Shown here: positions 19,570 to 27,899 of the stretch, in pieces
Layout: each line of letters begins with the position of its first letter
How positions within the stretch are numbered: position 1 is the first letter of the stretch
Assembly (NCBI GenBank): GCA_963769905.1
Contig: CAVYNG010000001.1
Span: 682,001-746,000, forward strand
Origin: Bog-756 sp963769905
GTDB taxonomy: Bacteria > Actinomycetota > Acidimicrobiia > Acidimicrobiales > RAAP-2
Length of the DNA: 64,000 nucleotides
Direction: 5' to 3'
The notes under the pieces: model-generated
The model's input: only the letters and a program-made list of their open reading frames with translations
Database searches by the model: none
Told to the model about the DNA's origin: nothing
Position numbers and translations under genes: made by a program

Positions 19570-20373
19570 CTAGGCCGTGCAGACGATCTCGCCGTGCACG
19601 ACGGCGAACCAGGCATCCGCGGAGGCGGCCCAGCGGCGCCAGGCGTTGCCGAACGAGTCGAGATCTCCGTGCGTCGCGAGCCCCGCTTCGAAGAGCTGCT
19701 CGGCGAGCGACGAGCGCGTGAAGCGGTCCGCCCACAGTCCTCCCCACCAGTCGCGCTCGGCCGGCGTGGCGAAGCACCAGACCGACGCGGAGGGGCTCAC
19801 CTCGGCGAAACCGGCCTGGTGCGCCCAGTGGAGCAGAAGGCGACCCGCGTCCCAGTTGGCGCCGTTGACCCGGGTGAGCGCGCCGTAGGCAGCGATCGCG
19901 CGGTCGAGATCGGGATCGCCCGGGTAGAAGGTGAACGTCGGATAGTCCGAATCGCGTGCGGCGACGATCCCACCGGACCCGCATACCCGTCGCATCTCGC
20001 GCAACGCGGCCACCGGGTCCCCGAGATGCTGGAGAACCTGGTGCGCGTGGACGACGTCGAAGGTCCCGTCGCCGAAGCCGAGGTCGAACACGTCGCCGAC
20101 CTCGAAGGCGACGCCGGTCAGCCCGCGGTCGGCCGCGGTCGCCCGGGCCATCCCGACCACCTCGGTCGATGCATCGATGCCGGTCACCGAGCCCGGTGCC
20201 ACCCACGTCGCGAGGTCGCACGTCAGCGTGCCCGGACCACACCCGACGTCGAGGAGGTCCATGCCGGGGCGTAGCCGGCCGAGCAGGTACGCGGCCGAGT
20301 TCTCAGCGGTCCGCCAACGGTGGGAGCGGAGCACGCTCTCGTGGTGCCCGTGCGTATAGCGGGCTTCGGTCAC
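19570..20373 (-). CDS. Class I SAM-dependent methyltransferase
   Basis: 267 residues from GTG 20373, which overlaps the upstream NUDIX stop (GTGA). SAM motif LLDVGCGPGTLTCDLA, acidic ribose-binding segment GIDASTEVV and post-motif FDVVHAHQVLQHL match UbiE/Methyltransf_11-type enzymes. The C-terminal third (WWGGLWADRF, GNAWRRWA) resembles small-molecule methyltransferases. Convergent with the hydrolase at 18658. Confidence 0.82.
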   Translation of the reverse strand: MTEARYTHGHHESVLRSHRWRTAENSAAYLLGRLRPGMDLLDVGCGPGTLTCDLATWVAPGSVTGIDASTEVVGMARATAADRGLTGVAFEVGDVFDLGFGDGTFDVVHAHQVLQHLGDPVAALREMRRVCGSGGIVAARDSDYPTFTFYPGDPDLDRAIAAYGALTRVNGANWDAGRLLLHWAHQAGFAEVSPSASVWCFATPAERDWWGGLWADRFTRSSLAEQLFEAGLATHGDLDSFGNAWRRWAASADAWFAVVHGEIVCTA

Positions 20374-20840
20374 CCGGGCACGCCCGTGACCGGCCGGCCG
20401 TCCTCCAGATACAAGACGCAGTCGGCTGCGAGCGCGGCGGACACACGACGCCCCACCGGCCCGCTGAGCAACCTCACCGCGTCCTCGGCCGCGGCCCACC
20501 GGTGGTCTTCGATCTCGCCCTCCTGGAGGACCACCTCGGCCCGGCGGCCGGCGGCCACGACGCCGCCGTCGAAGAGGAAGCGGATCCCGCCCGCCCGACG
20601 GGGTTTCGGCCGGAGGAAGTCGACGCAGACCAGCCGGCCGGCGGTCAGCACCAGCCCGGTCTCCTCACGCACCTCTCGCTTGCACGCCTCCCAGGGCGAC
20701 TCGCCGTCGGCCTCCATCTGGCCGCCCGGGATCGTCCACCCCGCCTTATAGGTGGGCTTCACGACCAGGATGCGGCCCTCCTCGTCGGAGAGCAGGGCCC
20801 CAGCAGATGCCGGGACCCGCGGGAGCACGAACTCGGTCAC
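20370..20840 (-). CDS. NUDIX hydrolase
   Basis: 156 residues from GTG 20840. A Nudix box is seen as PGGQMEADGESPWEACKREV followed by REETGL, one residue longer than the canonical spacing before the first Glu. It hydrolyses nucleoside diphosphate derivatives; substrate unknown. It overlaps the methyltransferase downstream. Confidence 0.82.
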   Translation of the reverse strand: MTEFVLPRVPASAGALLSDEEGRILVVKPTYKAGWTIPGGQMEADGESPWEACKREVREETGLVLTAGRLVCVDFLRPKPRRAGGIRFLFDGGVVAAGRRAEVVLQEGEIEDHRWAAAEDAVRLLSGPVGRRVSAALAADCVLYLEDGRPVTGVPG

Positions 20841-20889
20841 CCACCCATCATCTCCCGACTGGCGCCGGCCGGGTGTCGAGCTTCCGGTG

Positions 20890-22278
20890 TCAGACCCGTG
20901 CCATGTTGTCGAAGCGCGCGTGGTGCCCGATGAAGGCCAGGTGGGTGTGGCCGGTCGGACCGTTGCGGTGCTTGGCCACGATGATCTCGGCGGTTCCCTG
21001 CGTCTCGGTCGATTCGGGGTTGTAGAACTCGTCGCGGTAGATGAAGAGCACCACGTCCGAGTCCTGTTCGATCGAACCCGATTCGCGCAGGTCGGCGAGG
21101 AGGGGGCGCTTGTCCTGGCGCAGCTCGAGATTGCGCGAGAGCTGGGAGAGGGCGAGGACCGGCACCTCGAGCTCGCGAGCAAGGATCTTCAGCCCGCGGC
21201 TGATCTCGGACACCTCGACCTGACGGTTCTCTGCGCCATGGCGACCGGTCATCAGCTGGAGGTAGTCGACCACGACGAGGCCGAGGCCTTCGCGGCTCTT
21301 CAGGCGCCGCGCCCGGGCCCGGATGTCCATCACCGTCAGCTGCGGGTTGTCGTCGATGAAGACCGGCGCTTCGCTCATCCGGCTGATCGCGTTCCCGATC
21401 TTCGGCCAGTCCGTGTCGCGCAGCCGCCCGGTCCGCATCCGGGACGCGTCGACACGTGCCTCGGACGCGAGCAGCCGCTGGGTGATCTCGAGGTGGCTCA
21501 TCTCGAGAGAGAAGAGGAGCACTGGCTTTTGGAGCCGGACCCCGACGTTGGCCACGACGCCGAGGGCGAAGCTGGTCTTCCCCATCGACGGACGCGCACC
21601 GACCACCACCAGGTTCGACGGTTGAAGACCGGCCAGCATCTCGTCGAGGTCGGCGTACCCGGTGGCGAGCCCCGTGACCGACTCGTCCCTCCCGAACAGC
21701 TGCTCGAGATGGTCGAGGCTCTCACCGAGGAGGTCGCGGAGAGGAGCCATCGAGTCGACCACGCGGCGCTGGGCGACGTCGAAGACCATGCTCTCGGCGC
21801 GGTCGAGCACCTGGGAGACGTCCTCGGGGACGCTGTAACCGAGCTCGCTGATCTCACCCGCGACCGACACCAGACGGCGCAGCAGTGCCAGCTCCTCGAC
21901 GATGCGGGCGTAGTACTCGGCGTTCCCGATCGAGGGCGTGTTGGCCTGCAGGGAGACGAACACCGACGGGTCCCCGATCGCCTCGAGGAGCTCGCGTCGT
22001 CGCAGCTCCTCGGTGACCGTCACCCAGTCGGCAGGCTCGCCCCGGCTGAACAGCGAGGTGATCGCATCGAAGATGTGCCCGTGCGAGGTCTTGTAGAAGT
22101 CCTCGGGATGGCAGATCTCCATGGCCGCGGCGATCGCGTCCCGCGAGAGCAGCATCGCTCCGAGGACGGACTCCTCTGCCTCGAGGTTGTGTGGGGGCAC
22201 CCTTCCGGCCGACGGCCCCGCCCCCGCCCGCGGAGCGCCGAGCGGGCGGGGGCGGACGTCATCGATCGCTTGAGTCAT
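20890..22278 (-). CDS. dnaB: Replicative DNA helicase DnaB
   Basis: 462-residue hexameric 5'-3' helicase of the replication fork. The N-terminal domain starts at VPPHNLEAEESVLGAML. The RecA-like core has Walker A GARPSMGKTSFALG, Walker B VVVDYLQLMTG, and LSRNLELRQDKRPLLADLRE with SGSIEQDSDVVLFIYR. No intein. DciA, the likely loader, is encoded at 48671. ATG 22278. Confidence 0.96.
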   Translation of the reverse strand: MTQAIDDVRPRPLGAPRAGAGPSAGRVPPHNLEAEESVLGAMLLSRDAIAAAMEICHPEDFYKTSHGHIFDAITSLFSRGEPADWVTVTEELRRRELLEAIGDPSVFVSLQANTPSIGNAEYYARIVEELALLRRLVSVAGEISELGYSVPEDVSQVLDRAESMVFDVAQRRVVDSMAPLRDLLGESLDHLEQLFGRDESVTGLATGYADLDEMLAGLQPSNLVVVGARPSMGKTSFALGVVANVGVRLQKPVLLFSLEMSHLEITQRLLASEARVDASRMRTGRLRDTDWPKIGNAISRMSEAPVFIDDNPQLTVMDIRARARRLKSREGLGLVVVDYLQLMTGRHGAENRQVEVSEISRGLKILARELEVPVLALSQLSRNLELRQDKRPLLADLRESGSIEQDSDVVLFIYRDEFYNPESTETQGTAEIIVAKHRNGPTGHTHLAFIGHHARFDNMARV

Positions 22279-22349
22279 GATCCCTCAACACTCTTCCGCG
22301 CGGACTGTGGAGCGAAAGACCCGATTGCTGAGGAATAGCCGCCGAAAGG

Positions 22350-22369
22350 TGTGGACGAGCGGTGGACAA
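22350..22369 (-). promoter_or_regulatory. Two DnaA-box-like sites upstream of dnaB
   Basis: On the minus strand TTGTCCACC (22369-22361) and TCGTCCACA (22358-22350), each one mismatch from the actinobacterial DnaA box TTGTCCACA, 11 bp apart in the 209-bp gap between rplI and dnaB. Confidence 0.4.
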
Positions 22370-22449
22370 GGGTCGCGGTGTCGCGCTGTCGGTGGACCAC
22401 CGCGCCATCATCTCCGCGGGCTGTGACGCACAGGCGGATGCCGGCGGAA

Positions 22450-22473
22450 CCGGCCGGCTGCGGCGCCGGCCGG
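22450..22473 (-). terminator. GC-rich hairpin after rplI
   Basis: Nine-bp perfect stem CCGGCCGGC with a 6-nt loop, 15 bp beyond the rplI stop; probable end of the rpsF-ssb-rpsR-rplI transcript. No T tract. Confidence 0.5.
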
Positions 22474-22487
22474 CGCGGCTCGGCGGC

Positions 22488-22937
22488 TCAGGCCTCGGAG
22501 GGGACCACCTCGACGGTCAGGTCGAACTCCACGCCGCCGACCAGCTCGACCCGCACGGAGTGTGGCCCGACCGTCTTGATCGGCTCGTCGAGGACGACGT
22601 CCTTGCGGTCGATCACCGCGCCCACCTGCTGCTCCACCTCGCGCACGATGTCGGCCGAGGAGACCGATCCGAACAGGCGCTCACCGCTCGCGCGCGCCGG
22701 CACGGTGACGGCGGTACCGACGAGCAGGCGTGCCACGGTCTCCGACGACTCACGGTCCTTCGCGTCGCGCAGGTCCCTCGAGCGCCGCATCGCCTCGGCC
22801 TGGCTCTCGATACCCGGGGTCGCGACGATCGCCTTCCCGGCCGGGAGCAGGTGGTTGCGAGCGAACCCGCCAGAGACGTCGATGATGTCGCCCCGCTTTC
22901 CGACCCCGTCGACGTCACGCCGGAGGACGACCTTCAT
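22488..22937 (-). CDS. rplI: 50S ribosomal protein L9
   Basis: 149 residues. Starts MKVVLRRDVDGVGKRGDIIDVS, in two parts the L9 N-terminal domain, then VSGGFARNHLLPAGKA and a long helix to the C-terminal rRNA-binding domain. ATG 22937 overlaps the rpsR stop (ATGA). Last gene of the operon. Confidence 0.96.
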   Translation of the reverse strand: MKVVLRRDVDGVGKRGDIIDVSGGFARNHLLPAGKAIVATPGIESQAEAMRRSRDLRDAKDRESSETVARLLVGTAVTVPARASGERLFGSVSSADIVREVEQQVGAVIDRKDVVLDEPIKTVGPHSVRVELVGGVEFDLTVEVVPSEA

Positions 22938-23539
22938 CCTGAGCCGTCCTCGGCGGGCCCATCGTCGGCGGACCCGGTTTCGACAGATTCACCGCCGGCG
23001 GACGCTCCGCTCTCGGCCGGCGGGGACTCCTCGACCAGCACCAGCTCCTCGCCCTCGACCGGCGGGACCTCCTCGACCAGCACGACCTCCTCGCCGTCCG
23101 CGAGCTCGACCACCTGGGCCTCCATGACCTCGGTCTCGCGGCCGGGTCGCGGGGTGCCTCCCGCCGACTCCCGACCGGCGCCGGACGGGGAGGGTCGCTC
23201 CTCGTCGCGGCCACGTCGCCCGCCGAAGCCGTCGCGACCGCGACCGCGACCGCCGGGCCGCTCGGTGGTGGTCCGCTGGGTATAGGGCAGCAGCACCAGC
23301 TCGCGTGCGGTCTTGATCGCGATCGCCACGTCACGCTGATGTTGGGTGCAGTTGCCCGACACGCGTCGTGCCCGGATCTTGCCCCGGTCGCTCATGTACT
23401 TGCGGAGCATCGAGACGTCCTTGTAGTCGACCCACTCGATCCGGTCCTTACACAGGGCGCACGGCTTCTTCTTGATCCGCCGGCCGGCGTCCTTCGAGGA
23501 CCTCCGCCCCGATCCGCCTCGATCGTTGTTGCGCGCCAT
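22934..23539 (-). CDS. rpsR: 30S ribosomal protein S18 with a long acidic C-terminal extension
   Basis: The S18 core is at about residues 18-85: KKPCALCKDRIEWVDYKD, DRGKIRARRVSGNCTQHQRD, and the terminal ARELVLLPY. Normal S18 ends there. Here the frame continues for about 115 residues: an RG-rich stretch, then two near-identical acidic repeats (GEEVVLVEEVPPVE and GEELVLVEESPPAES) and a Gly/Ser/Glu tail. The same frame runs into rplI with an ATGA overlap and shows no stop, so the extension appears to be translated. ATG 23539 lies 2 nt after the ssb stop. Confidence 0.92.
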   Translation of the reverse strand: MARNNDRGGSGRRSSKDAGRRIKKKPCALCKDRIEWVDYKDVSMLRKYMSDRGKIRARRVSGNCTQHQRDVAIAIKTARELVLLPYTQRTTTERPGGRGRGRDGFGGRRGRDEERPSPSGAGRESAGGTPRPGRETEVMEAQVVELADGEEVVLVEEVPPVEGEELVLVEESPPAESGASAGGESVETGSADDGPAEDGSG

Positions 23540-23541
23540 GA

Positions 23542-24009
23542 CTAGAAGGGCTCCTCGCTGTAGCCGTATCCCTGGGGCTCGGCGGGTGCACCGCCTCCTC
23601 TGGCGGCACCACGGCCGCCTCCGCCGCCGCCGTCGCCGGGGCCGCGCCGCTCGTTCTTCGTGACCTGCGCGGTCGCCCACCGGATGCTCGGGCCGATCTC
23701 GTCGGCCACCACCTCGACCTTGGACCGCTTGTCGCCGTCGGGCGTCTCCCAGCTGCGCTGCTCGAGCCGGCCGGTCACGATCACCCTCGATCCTCGAGCC
23801 AGGCTCTCGGCCGCGTTCTCCGCCATCTCCCGCCAGCACACGACGTCGAAGAAGGAGGTGGCCTCCTCCCACTCCTGGGTCTGGCGGTTCTGCCACCTCC
23901 GGTTCACCGCGAGACCGAAGCTGGTCGTGGCCTGACCGGTGTTGGTGAACCGGAGCTCCGGATCGCGTGTGATGTTGCCCACCAGGGTCACGCTGTTGCC
24001 GTTCGCCAT
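23542..24009 (-). CDS. ssb: Single-stranded DNA-binding protein
   Basis: 155 residues. OB fold: NSVTLVGNITRDPELRFT, FGLAVNRRW, FFDVVCWREMAENAAESL, GSRVIVTGRLEQRSWE. Gly/Arg-rich linker from about 120, and the acidic protein-interaction tip ends in SEEPF. One-base gap after rpsF; member of rpsF-ssb-rpsR-rplI. Confidence 0.96.
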   Translation of the reverse strand: MANGNSVTLVGNITRDPELRFTNTGQATTSFGLAVNRRWQNRQTQEWEEATSFFDVVCWREMAENAAESLARGSRVIVTGRLEQRSWETPDGDKRSKVEVVADEIGPSIRWATAQVTKNERRGPGDGGGGGGRGAARGGGAPAEPQGYGYSEEPF

Positions 24010-24010
24010 C

Positions 24011-24343
24011 TCAACCCTCCCCGCTCGTCGCTGCCGCGGCCCGTCGTCCTGCCACTTTGTCGGGCAGCCTGACCACCTTGTGGCGGATCACTTCGTCGGC
24101 GAGGACGAGCACCCGCTCCATGTCCTTGACCGCCGGCGGCTCCGCGGTGAGCTCGATCACCACGTAGTAGCCCTCGCGCTTGTGCTGCACCTCGTAGGCG
24201 AAGGTCCGCCGTCCCCAGCGCTCGACCCGTCCGGGGTTGCCCCCCTTCGCCCGCAACGCCTCGAGCGCGCGGTCGAGCACCCCGTTGACCGCCGCCTCGT
24301 CCGCGCCGGTGTCGAAGATCACCATGGTCTCGTAGGGCCGCAC
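24011..24343 (-). CDS. rpsF: 30S ribosomal protein S6
   Basis: 110 residues from GTG 24343, with AGGGAGG upstream; the longer frame from 24394 is not supported. RPYETMVIFDTGADE, RRTFAYEVQHKREGYYVVIEL and VIRHKVVRLPDK are S6 signatures. First gene of the operon with ssb, rpsR, rplI; S6 binds with S18 in the small subunit. Confidence 0.95.
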   Translation of the reverse strand: MRPYETMVIFDTGADEAAVNGVLDRALEALRAKGGNPGRVERWGRRTFAYEVQHKREGYYVVIELTAEPPAVKDMERVLVLADEVIRHKVVRLPDKVAGRRAAAATSGEG

Positions 24344-24462
24344 TCGCGGCTCACCTCCCTCTGGACCAGCCAACGAGTGGCCGGGCTCCACCACATGGAG
24401 CAGGTCGGAACTGCCGGGCGACCCAACGGGGACCCGGACGACCGGCGAAGCCTAGCGGCTCC

Positions 24463-25278
24463 TCAGTGGTACACCTCCGCGTCGGACGGGAAGGCGCCGC
24501 TCCGCACGTCGTCGGCGAACGCCGCGACCGCCTCGACCGCGGCTTTTTCGATGTCGGCATAACGCCGTACGAATTTCGGCACGGACGGGGAGAGACCGAG
24601 CAGGTCGTGGAAGACCAGCACCTGGCCGTCACAGTCGGGTCCGGCGCCGATGCCGATGGTCGGGACCTCGAGCATTTCGGTGACCACCTCGCCCACCCGC
24701 TCGGGGATCCCCTCGAGCACGACCGCGAAGCACCCTGCGGCCGCGATCGCCTTTGCGTCGGTGGCGAGCAGGTTGGCAGCCACCTCGTCCCTCGCCTGCA
24801 CCCGGTAGCCGCCGAGGGCGTGCACCGACTGCGGAGTGAGGCCGAGATGCCCCATCACCGGGATCTCGGCGTCGACCAAGGCCTCGATCATCGGGACTCT
24901 CGAATGCCCTCCTTCGAGCTTGACCGCCTCCGCCCCCGCTCGGATCAGCGTCGCCGCGTTGCGCAGGGTGTCGACCGGTTCGAGGTGGTAGGTCATCCAC
25001 GGGAGGTCCGCCACGATGAGCGGGCGCGGGCGCGCTCGGGCGACCGCCGCGGTGTGGTGCGCCATGTCCTCGATGGTGACTTGGAACGTGTGCTCGTAGC
25101 CGAGCACGGTGTTCGCGACCGAGTCGCCGACCAGCAGCAGGTCCACCCCGGCGGCGTCCGCGATCCGGGCGCTCGGCGCGTCGTACGCGGTGACCATCAC
25201 GAGAGGTGGGCTGCCGTCACGGCGTTTGGAGGCGCGCACCTTCGGCACGGTGACAGAGGCAGAGCGGGTCTCGGACAT
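24463..25278 (-). CDS. panB: 3-methyl-2-oxobutanoate hydroxymethyltransferase
   Basis: First step of pantothenate synthesis, using methylene-tetrahydrofolate. 271 residues. ATG 25278 follows AGGAGG. Conserved VMVTAYDAPSARIADAAGVD, LLVGDSVANTVLGYEHT, EGGHSRVPMIEALVDAEIPV, GHLGLTPQSVHALGGYRVQ and GIGAGPDCDGQVLVFHDLLG, each seen in part. Lies upstream of rpsF on the same strand, 119 bp away. Confidence 0.95.
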   Translation of the reverse strand: MSETRSASVTVPKVRASKRRDGSPPLVMVTAYDAPSARIADAAGVDLLLVGDSVANTVLGYEHTFQVTIEDMAHHTAAVARARPRPLIVADLPWMTYHLEPVDTLRNAATLIRAGAEAVKLEGGHSRVPMIEALVDAEIPVMGHLGLTPQSVHALGGYRVQARDEVAANLLATDAKAIAAAGCFAVVLEGIPERVGEVVTEMLEVPTIGIGAGPDCDGQVLVFHDLLGLSPSVPKFVRRYADIEKAAVEAVAAFADDVRSGAFPSDAEVYH

Positions 25279-25399
25279 GGATGTCCTCCTGATCGACCGT
25301 CCAGCGCCCGAGGGCTGCCGGCGGCATGGCCGGTGGGCGAGCCACCGTGGATCACAGCGTGAACCCGGCCCTCATCGTAGCCGTTCGCAAGAGGCGGCC

Positions 25400-25434
25400 G
25401 GGGTGGCGCTCCGCCGCAAAAGGGGTGGCGCTCC
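25400..25434 (+). repeat. Short tandem direct repeat
   Basis: GGGGTGGCGCTCC occurs at 25400-25412 and 25422-25434, 22 bp apart, between panB and the DUF5318 gene. Confidence 0.5.
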
Positions 25435-25492
25435 AAAGGAAAGGGAAACGGCGCGAACGGGACCGCCGCCGGGGCGGTGGGTACGCCGGAGC

Positions 25493-25939
25493 TCAGGCGG
25501 TCGGTCGGCGGCGTGCTGCCGCGCGGGCGGGGCCGCTCCCGATCCCGGCGCCGGCCGGGTACATCCGGGCCAAGTGGTTCCACGAGCACCCCGCGCAGAC
25601 CTCGACCACGTAGCAGACCACCGGATCCTTTCGGCGCCAGTAGCGCTCGAGCTCGGCCTCGGTGGCCACGCACCTCCCGCCGGACGGGAGACGCGAGCCG
25701 AAGACGAAGGTCACGTCGACCAGGTCGGATTCCTCGCAGATGGGGCATTGCTCCCCCGTCGCCGCACCCAGGTTTCTGGCCGCACGGAGGAGTTCGGGAT
25801 GGGCGTCGCAGACGTCGAGGCGGGAGAGCCGCCCGCGCCGGTACTCCCGAACCACCGCTTTGCGGGCGAGGGCGTACTCGACCTGCCCGCCGGTGGGTGA
25901 CGTCTGTACGCCCGCGAGGGCTCCTGGGCGGAAGCTCAC
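25493..25939 (-). CDS. DUF5318 family protein
   Basis: 148 residues from GTG 25939. It has a probable zinc-binding set: Cys-Pro-Ile-Cys (CPICEESDLVDVTFVFG) and a second pair in CYVVEVCAGCSWNHL. The family is restricted to Actinobacteria, of unknown function, and a member (Rv0049-like) sits near the PadR/ino1 and rpsF genes in Mycobacterium, as here. Confidence 0.75.
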   Translation of the reverse strand: MSFRPGALAGVQTSPTGGQVEYALARKAVVREYRRGRLSRLDVCDAHPELLRAARNLGAATGEQCPICEESDLVDVTFVFGSRLPSGGRCVATEAELERYWRRKDPVVCYVVEVCAGCSWNHLARMYPAGAGIGSGPARAAARRRPTA

Positions 25940-26049
25940 TGGGCCAAGGGTACCCGCCCGGCGGCCGGCTAAGCGGAGCCGGTCGCGGCCGGAAAATACC
26001 CTGGCCGCGCGAGTCGGTCCGCCCGTCGCCAACCCCCCATGTGTTGCGC

Positions 26050-26082
26050 TGATATATCGAAGTGATATATCGTCACGGGTGA
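26050..26082 (+). promoter_or_regulatory. PadR-type operator repeats
   Basis: TGATATATCG at 26050 and 26063 (13-bp period) and a partial copy TGATATGG near 26080. GATATATC is itself palindromic. AT-rich island in GC-rich DNA, directly upstream of the PadR-ino1 operon; PadR regulators bind ATAT-type palindromes. Confidence 0.6.
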
Positions 26083-26126
26083 TATGGATTCGGTAGAGGC
26101 GCTCCGACCCGCGGGCTCGAGCTGAC

Positions 26127-26801
26127 GTGCTCGAGCTCGCCATACTCGGGCTCCTCCTCGAGCAGGAGATGCACGGGTACGAGATCCGGCGCCGCCTGCG
26201 CGACGAGCTGGGTCTCTTCGCCAACATCTCCTTCGGGTCGCTCTACCCGGCCCTCTCCCGCCTCGAGGCGAACCGCGCGGTCGCGGTCATCGAATCGGGC
26301 GGGACCGGCGCGGCGGCCCCCATCCCGTCCACCGGCTCACTGAGCGGCGAGCGGGCCGGGCTGCGAGCGCGGCGCGCCGGAGCGGGCCGGGTGACCAAGC
26401 GGTCTCGCAAGGTGTACCGGATCACCGACCACGGCCGCGAGCTCTTCGAACAGCTGCTCGACGCGGAGGAGCCCGCCGGCACCGACGACGCGCGCAGCTT
26501 CTCCCTGCGGCTCGCGTTCGCCCGGCACCTCGCGCCCCAGGCGCGCCTCGCGCTCCTCGAACGGCGTCGGGCCCAGCTGACCCGCCGCCTTGCCAACGAC
26601 CGGAAGCGGGCCGCGGCACGCGGCCTCGACGACTACACCCGCTCGCTCGTCGAGCACAGCACCGAGGCGACCGAGCACGACATCGCGTGGCTCGACCGCC
26701 TCATCGACGCCGAGCGACTCAAGCAGTCCACGACCCGATCACACCGCCGCGAGCCCCGTCTCGGGGACGCGGTGCCGACAACGAAGGGAAACCGTCCATG
26801 A
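26127..26801 (+). CDS. PadR family transcriptional regulator
   Basis: 224 residues from GTG 26127. Winged helix LELAILGLLLEQEMHGYEI, then FGSLYPALSRLEANRAV, and after a Ser/Gly/Ala-rich insert the wing KVYRITDHGRELF. C-terminal dimerisation helices follow (RLALLERRRAQLTRRL). The stop overlaps ino1 (ATGA). This regulator-ino1 pair is conserved in Actinobacteria (Rv0047c-Rv0046c) and likely controls inositol synthesis. Confidence 0.88.
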   Translation: MLELAILGLLLEQEMHGYEIRRRLRDELGLFANISFGSLYPALSRLEANRAVAVIESGGTGAAAPIPSTGSLSGERAGLRARRAGAGRVTKRSRKVYRITDHGRELFEQLLDAEEPAGTDDARSFSLRLAFARHLAPQARLALLERRRAQLTRRLANDRKRAAARGLDDYTRSLVEHSTEATEHDIAWLDRLIDAERLKQSTTRSHRREPRLGDAVPTTKGNRP

Positions 26802-27895
26802 GCACCATCCGCGTGGCCGTCGCCGGCGTAGGGAATTGCGCCAGCTCGCTCGTCCAGGGTGTGGAGTACTACCGGGCCGCCGACCCGGCCGACACGGTCC
26901 CCGGCCTCATGCACGTGGTGCTCGGGAGCTACCACGTGCGCGATCTCGAGTTCGTCGCGGCATTCGACGTCGACGCCGCGAAGGTCGGGGCCGACCTCGG
27001 CAAGGCCATCTACGGCGGCCAGAACAACACCGTCCGGTTCGCGACGGTCGGGGAGCTCGGAGTGACCGTGCAGCGCGGACCGACCCTCGACGGGCTCGGC
27101 GCGTACTACCGCGAGATCGTCGAGGAGTCCCCCGCGGAGGCGGTCGACGTGGCCGCCGCACTACGCGAGGCGGGTGCGGACGTGCTGGTGAGCTACCTCC
27201 CGGTGGGCTCGGAGGAGGCGCAGCGCTTCTACGCCGCCGCCTGCCTCGAGGCCGGCTGCGGGTTCGTCAACGCCATCCCCGTGTTCATCGCGTCGGATCC
27301 CGAATGGGCCCGCCGGTTCCACCGGGCCGGCCTGCCCATCGTCGGCGACGACATCAAGAGCCAGGTCGGCTCCACCATCGTCCACCGCATCCTGACCCGC
27401 CTCTTCGAGGACCGCGGCCTCGCGCTCGATCACACCTACCAGCTCAACGTGGGCGGCAACATGGACTTCAAGAACATGCTCGAGCGCAGCCGGCTGGAGT
27501 CGAAGAAGGTGTCGAAGACCCGGGCGGTCACCAGTCAGATCGAGCACGGCGCGCTCGCCGCCGACGACATCCACATCGGGCCGTCGGACCATGTTCCGTG
27601 GCTCCAGGACCGAAAGTGGGCCTACGTGCGGATGGAGGGGCGCAACTTCGGCGACGTCCCGCTCAACCTCGAGCTCAAGCTCGAGGTCTGGGACTCCCCG
27701 AACTCGGCGGGCGTGATCATCGACGCGGTGCGGTGCGCAAAGCTCGCGCTCGACCGCGGGATCGGCGGCCCCCTGGTCGGCCCCTCCGCCTACTTCATGA
27801 AGTCGCCTCCGGTGCAGTACCACGACGACGAGGCCCGGGTGCTCGTCGAGTCGTTCGCAGTCGGGGAGCCGGGGCCGACCTGGCCCGACGACTGA
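26798..27895 (+). CDS. ino1: Inositol-3-phosphate synthase
   Basis: NAD-dependent conversion of glucose-6-phosphate to inositol-3-phosphate, the precursor of phosphatidylinositol and mycothiol in actinobacteria. 365 residues of the short actinobacterial type: NAD motif VAVAGVGNCASSLVQG, then FVNAIPVFIAS, GDDIKSQVGSTIVHR, LNVGGNMDFKNML and SKKVSKTRAVTS. Translationally coupled to the PadR gene. Its glucose-6-phosphate substrate is also the substrate of Pgi in this window. Confidence 0.95.
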   Translation: MSTIRVAVAGVGNCASSLVQGVEYYRAADPADTVPGLMHVVLGSYHVRDLEFVAAFDVDAAKVGADLGKAIYGGQNNTVRFATVGELGVTVQRGPTLDGLGAYYREIVEESPAEAVDVAAALREAGADVLVSYLPVGSEEAQRFYAAACLEAGCGFVNAIPVFIASDPEWARRFHRAGLPIVGDDIKSQVGSTIVHRILTRLFEDRGLALDHTYQLNVGGNMDFKNMLERSRLESKKVSKTRAVTSQIEHGALAADDIHIGPSDHVPWLQDRKWAYVRMEGRNFGDVPLNLELKLEVWDSPNSAGVIIDAVRCAKLALDRGIGGPLVGPSAYFMKSPPVQYHDDEARVLVESFAVGEPGPTWPDD

Positions 27896-27899
27896 ATCC

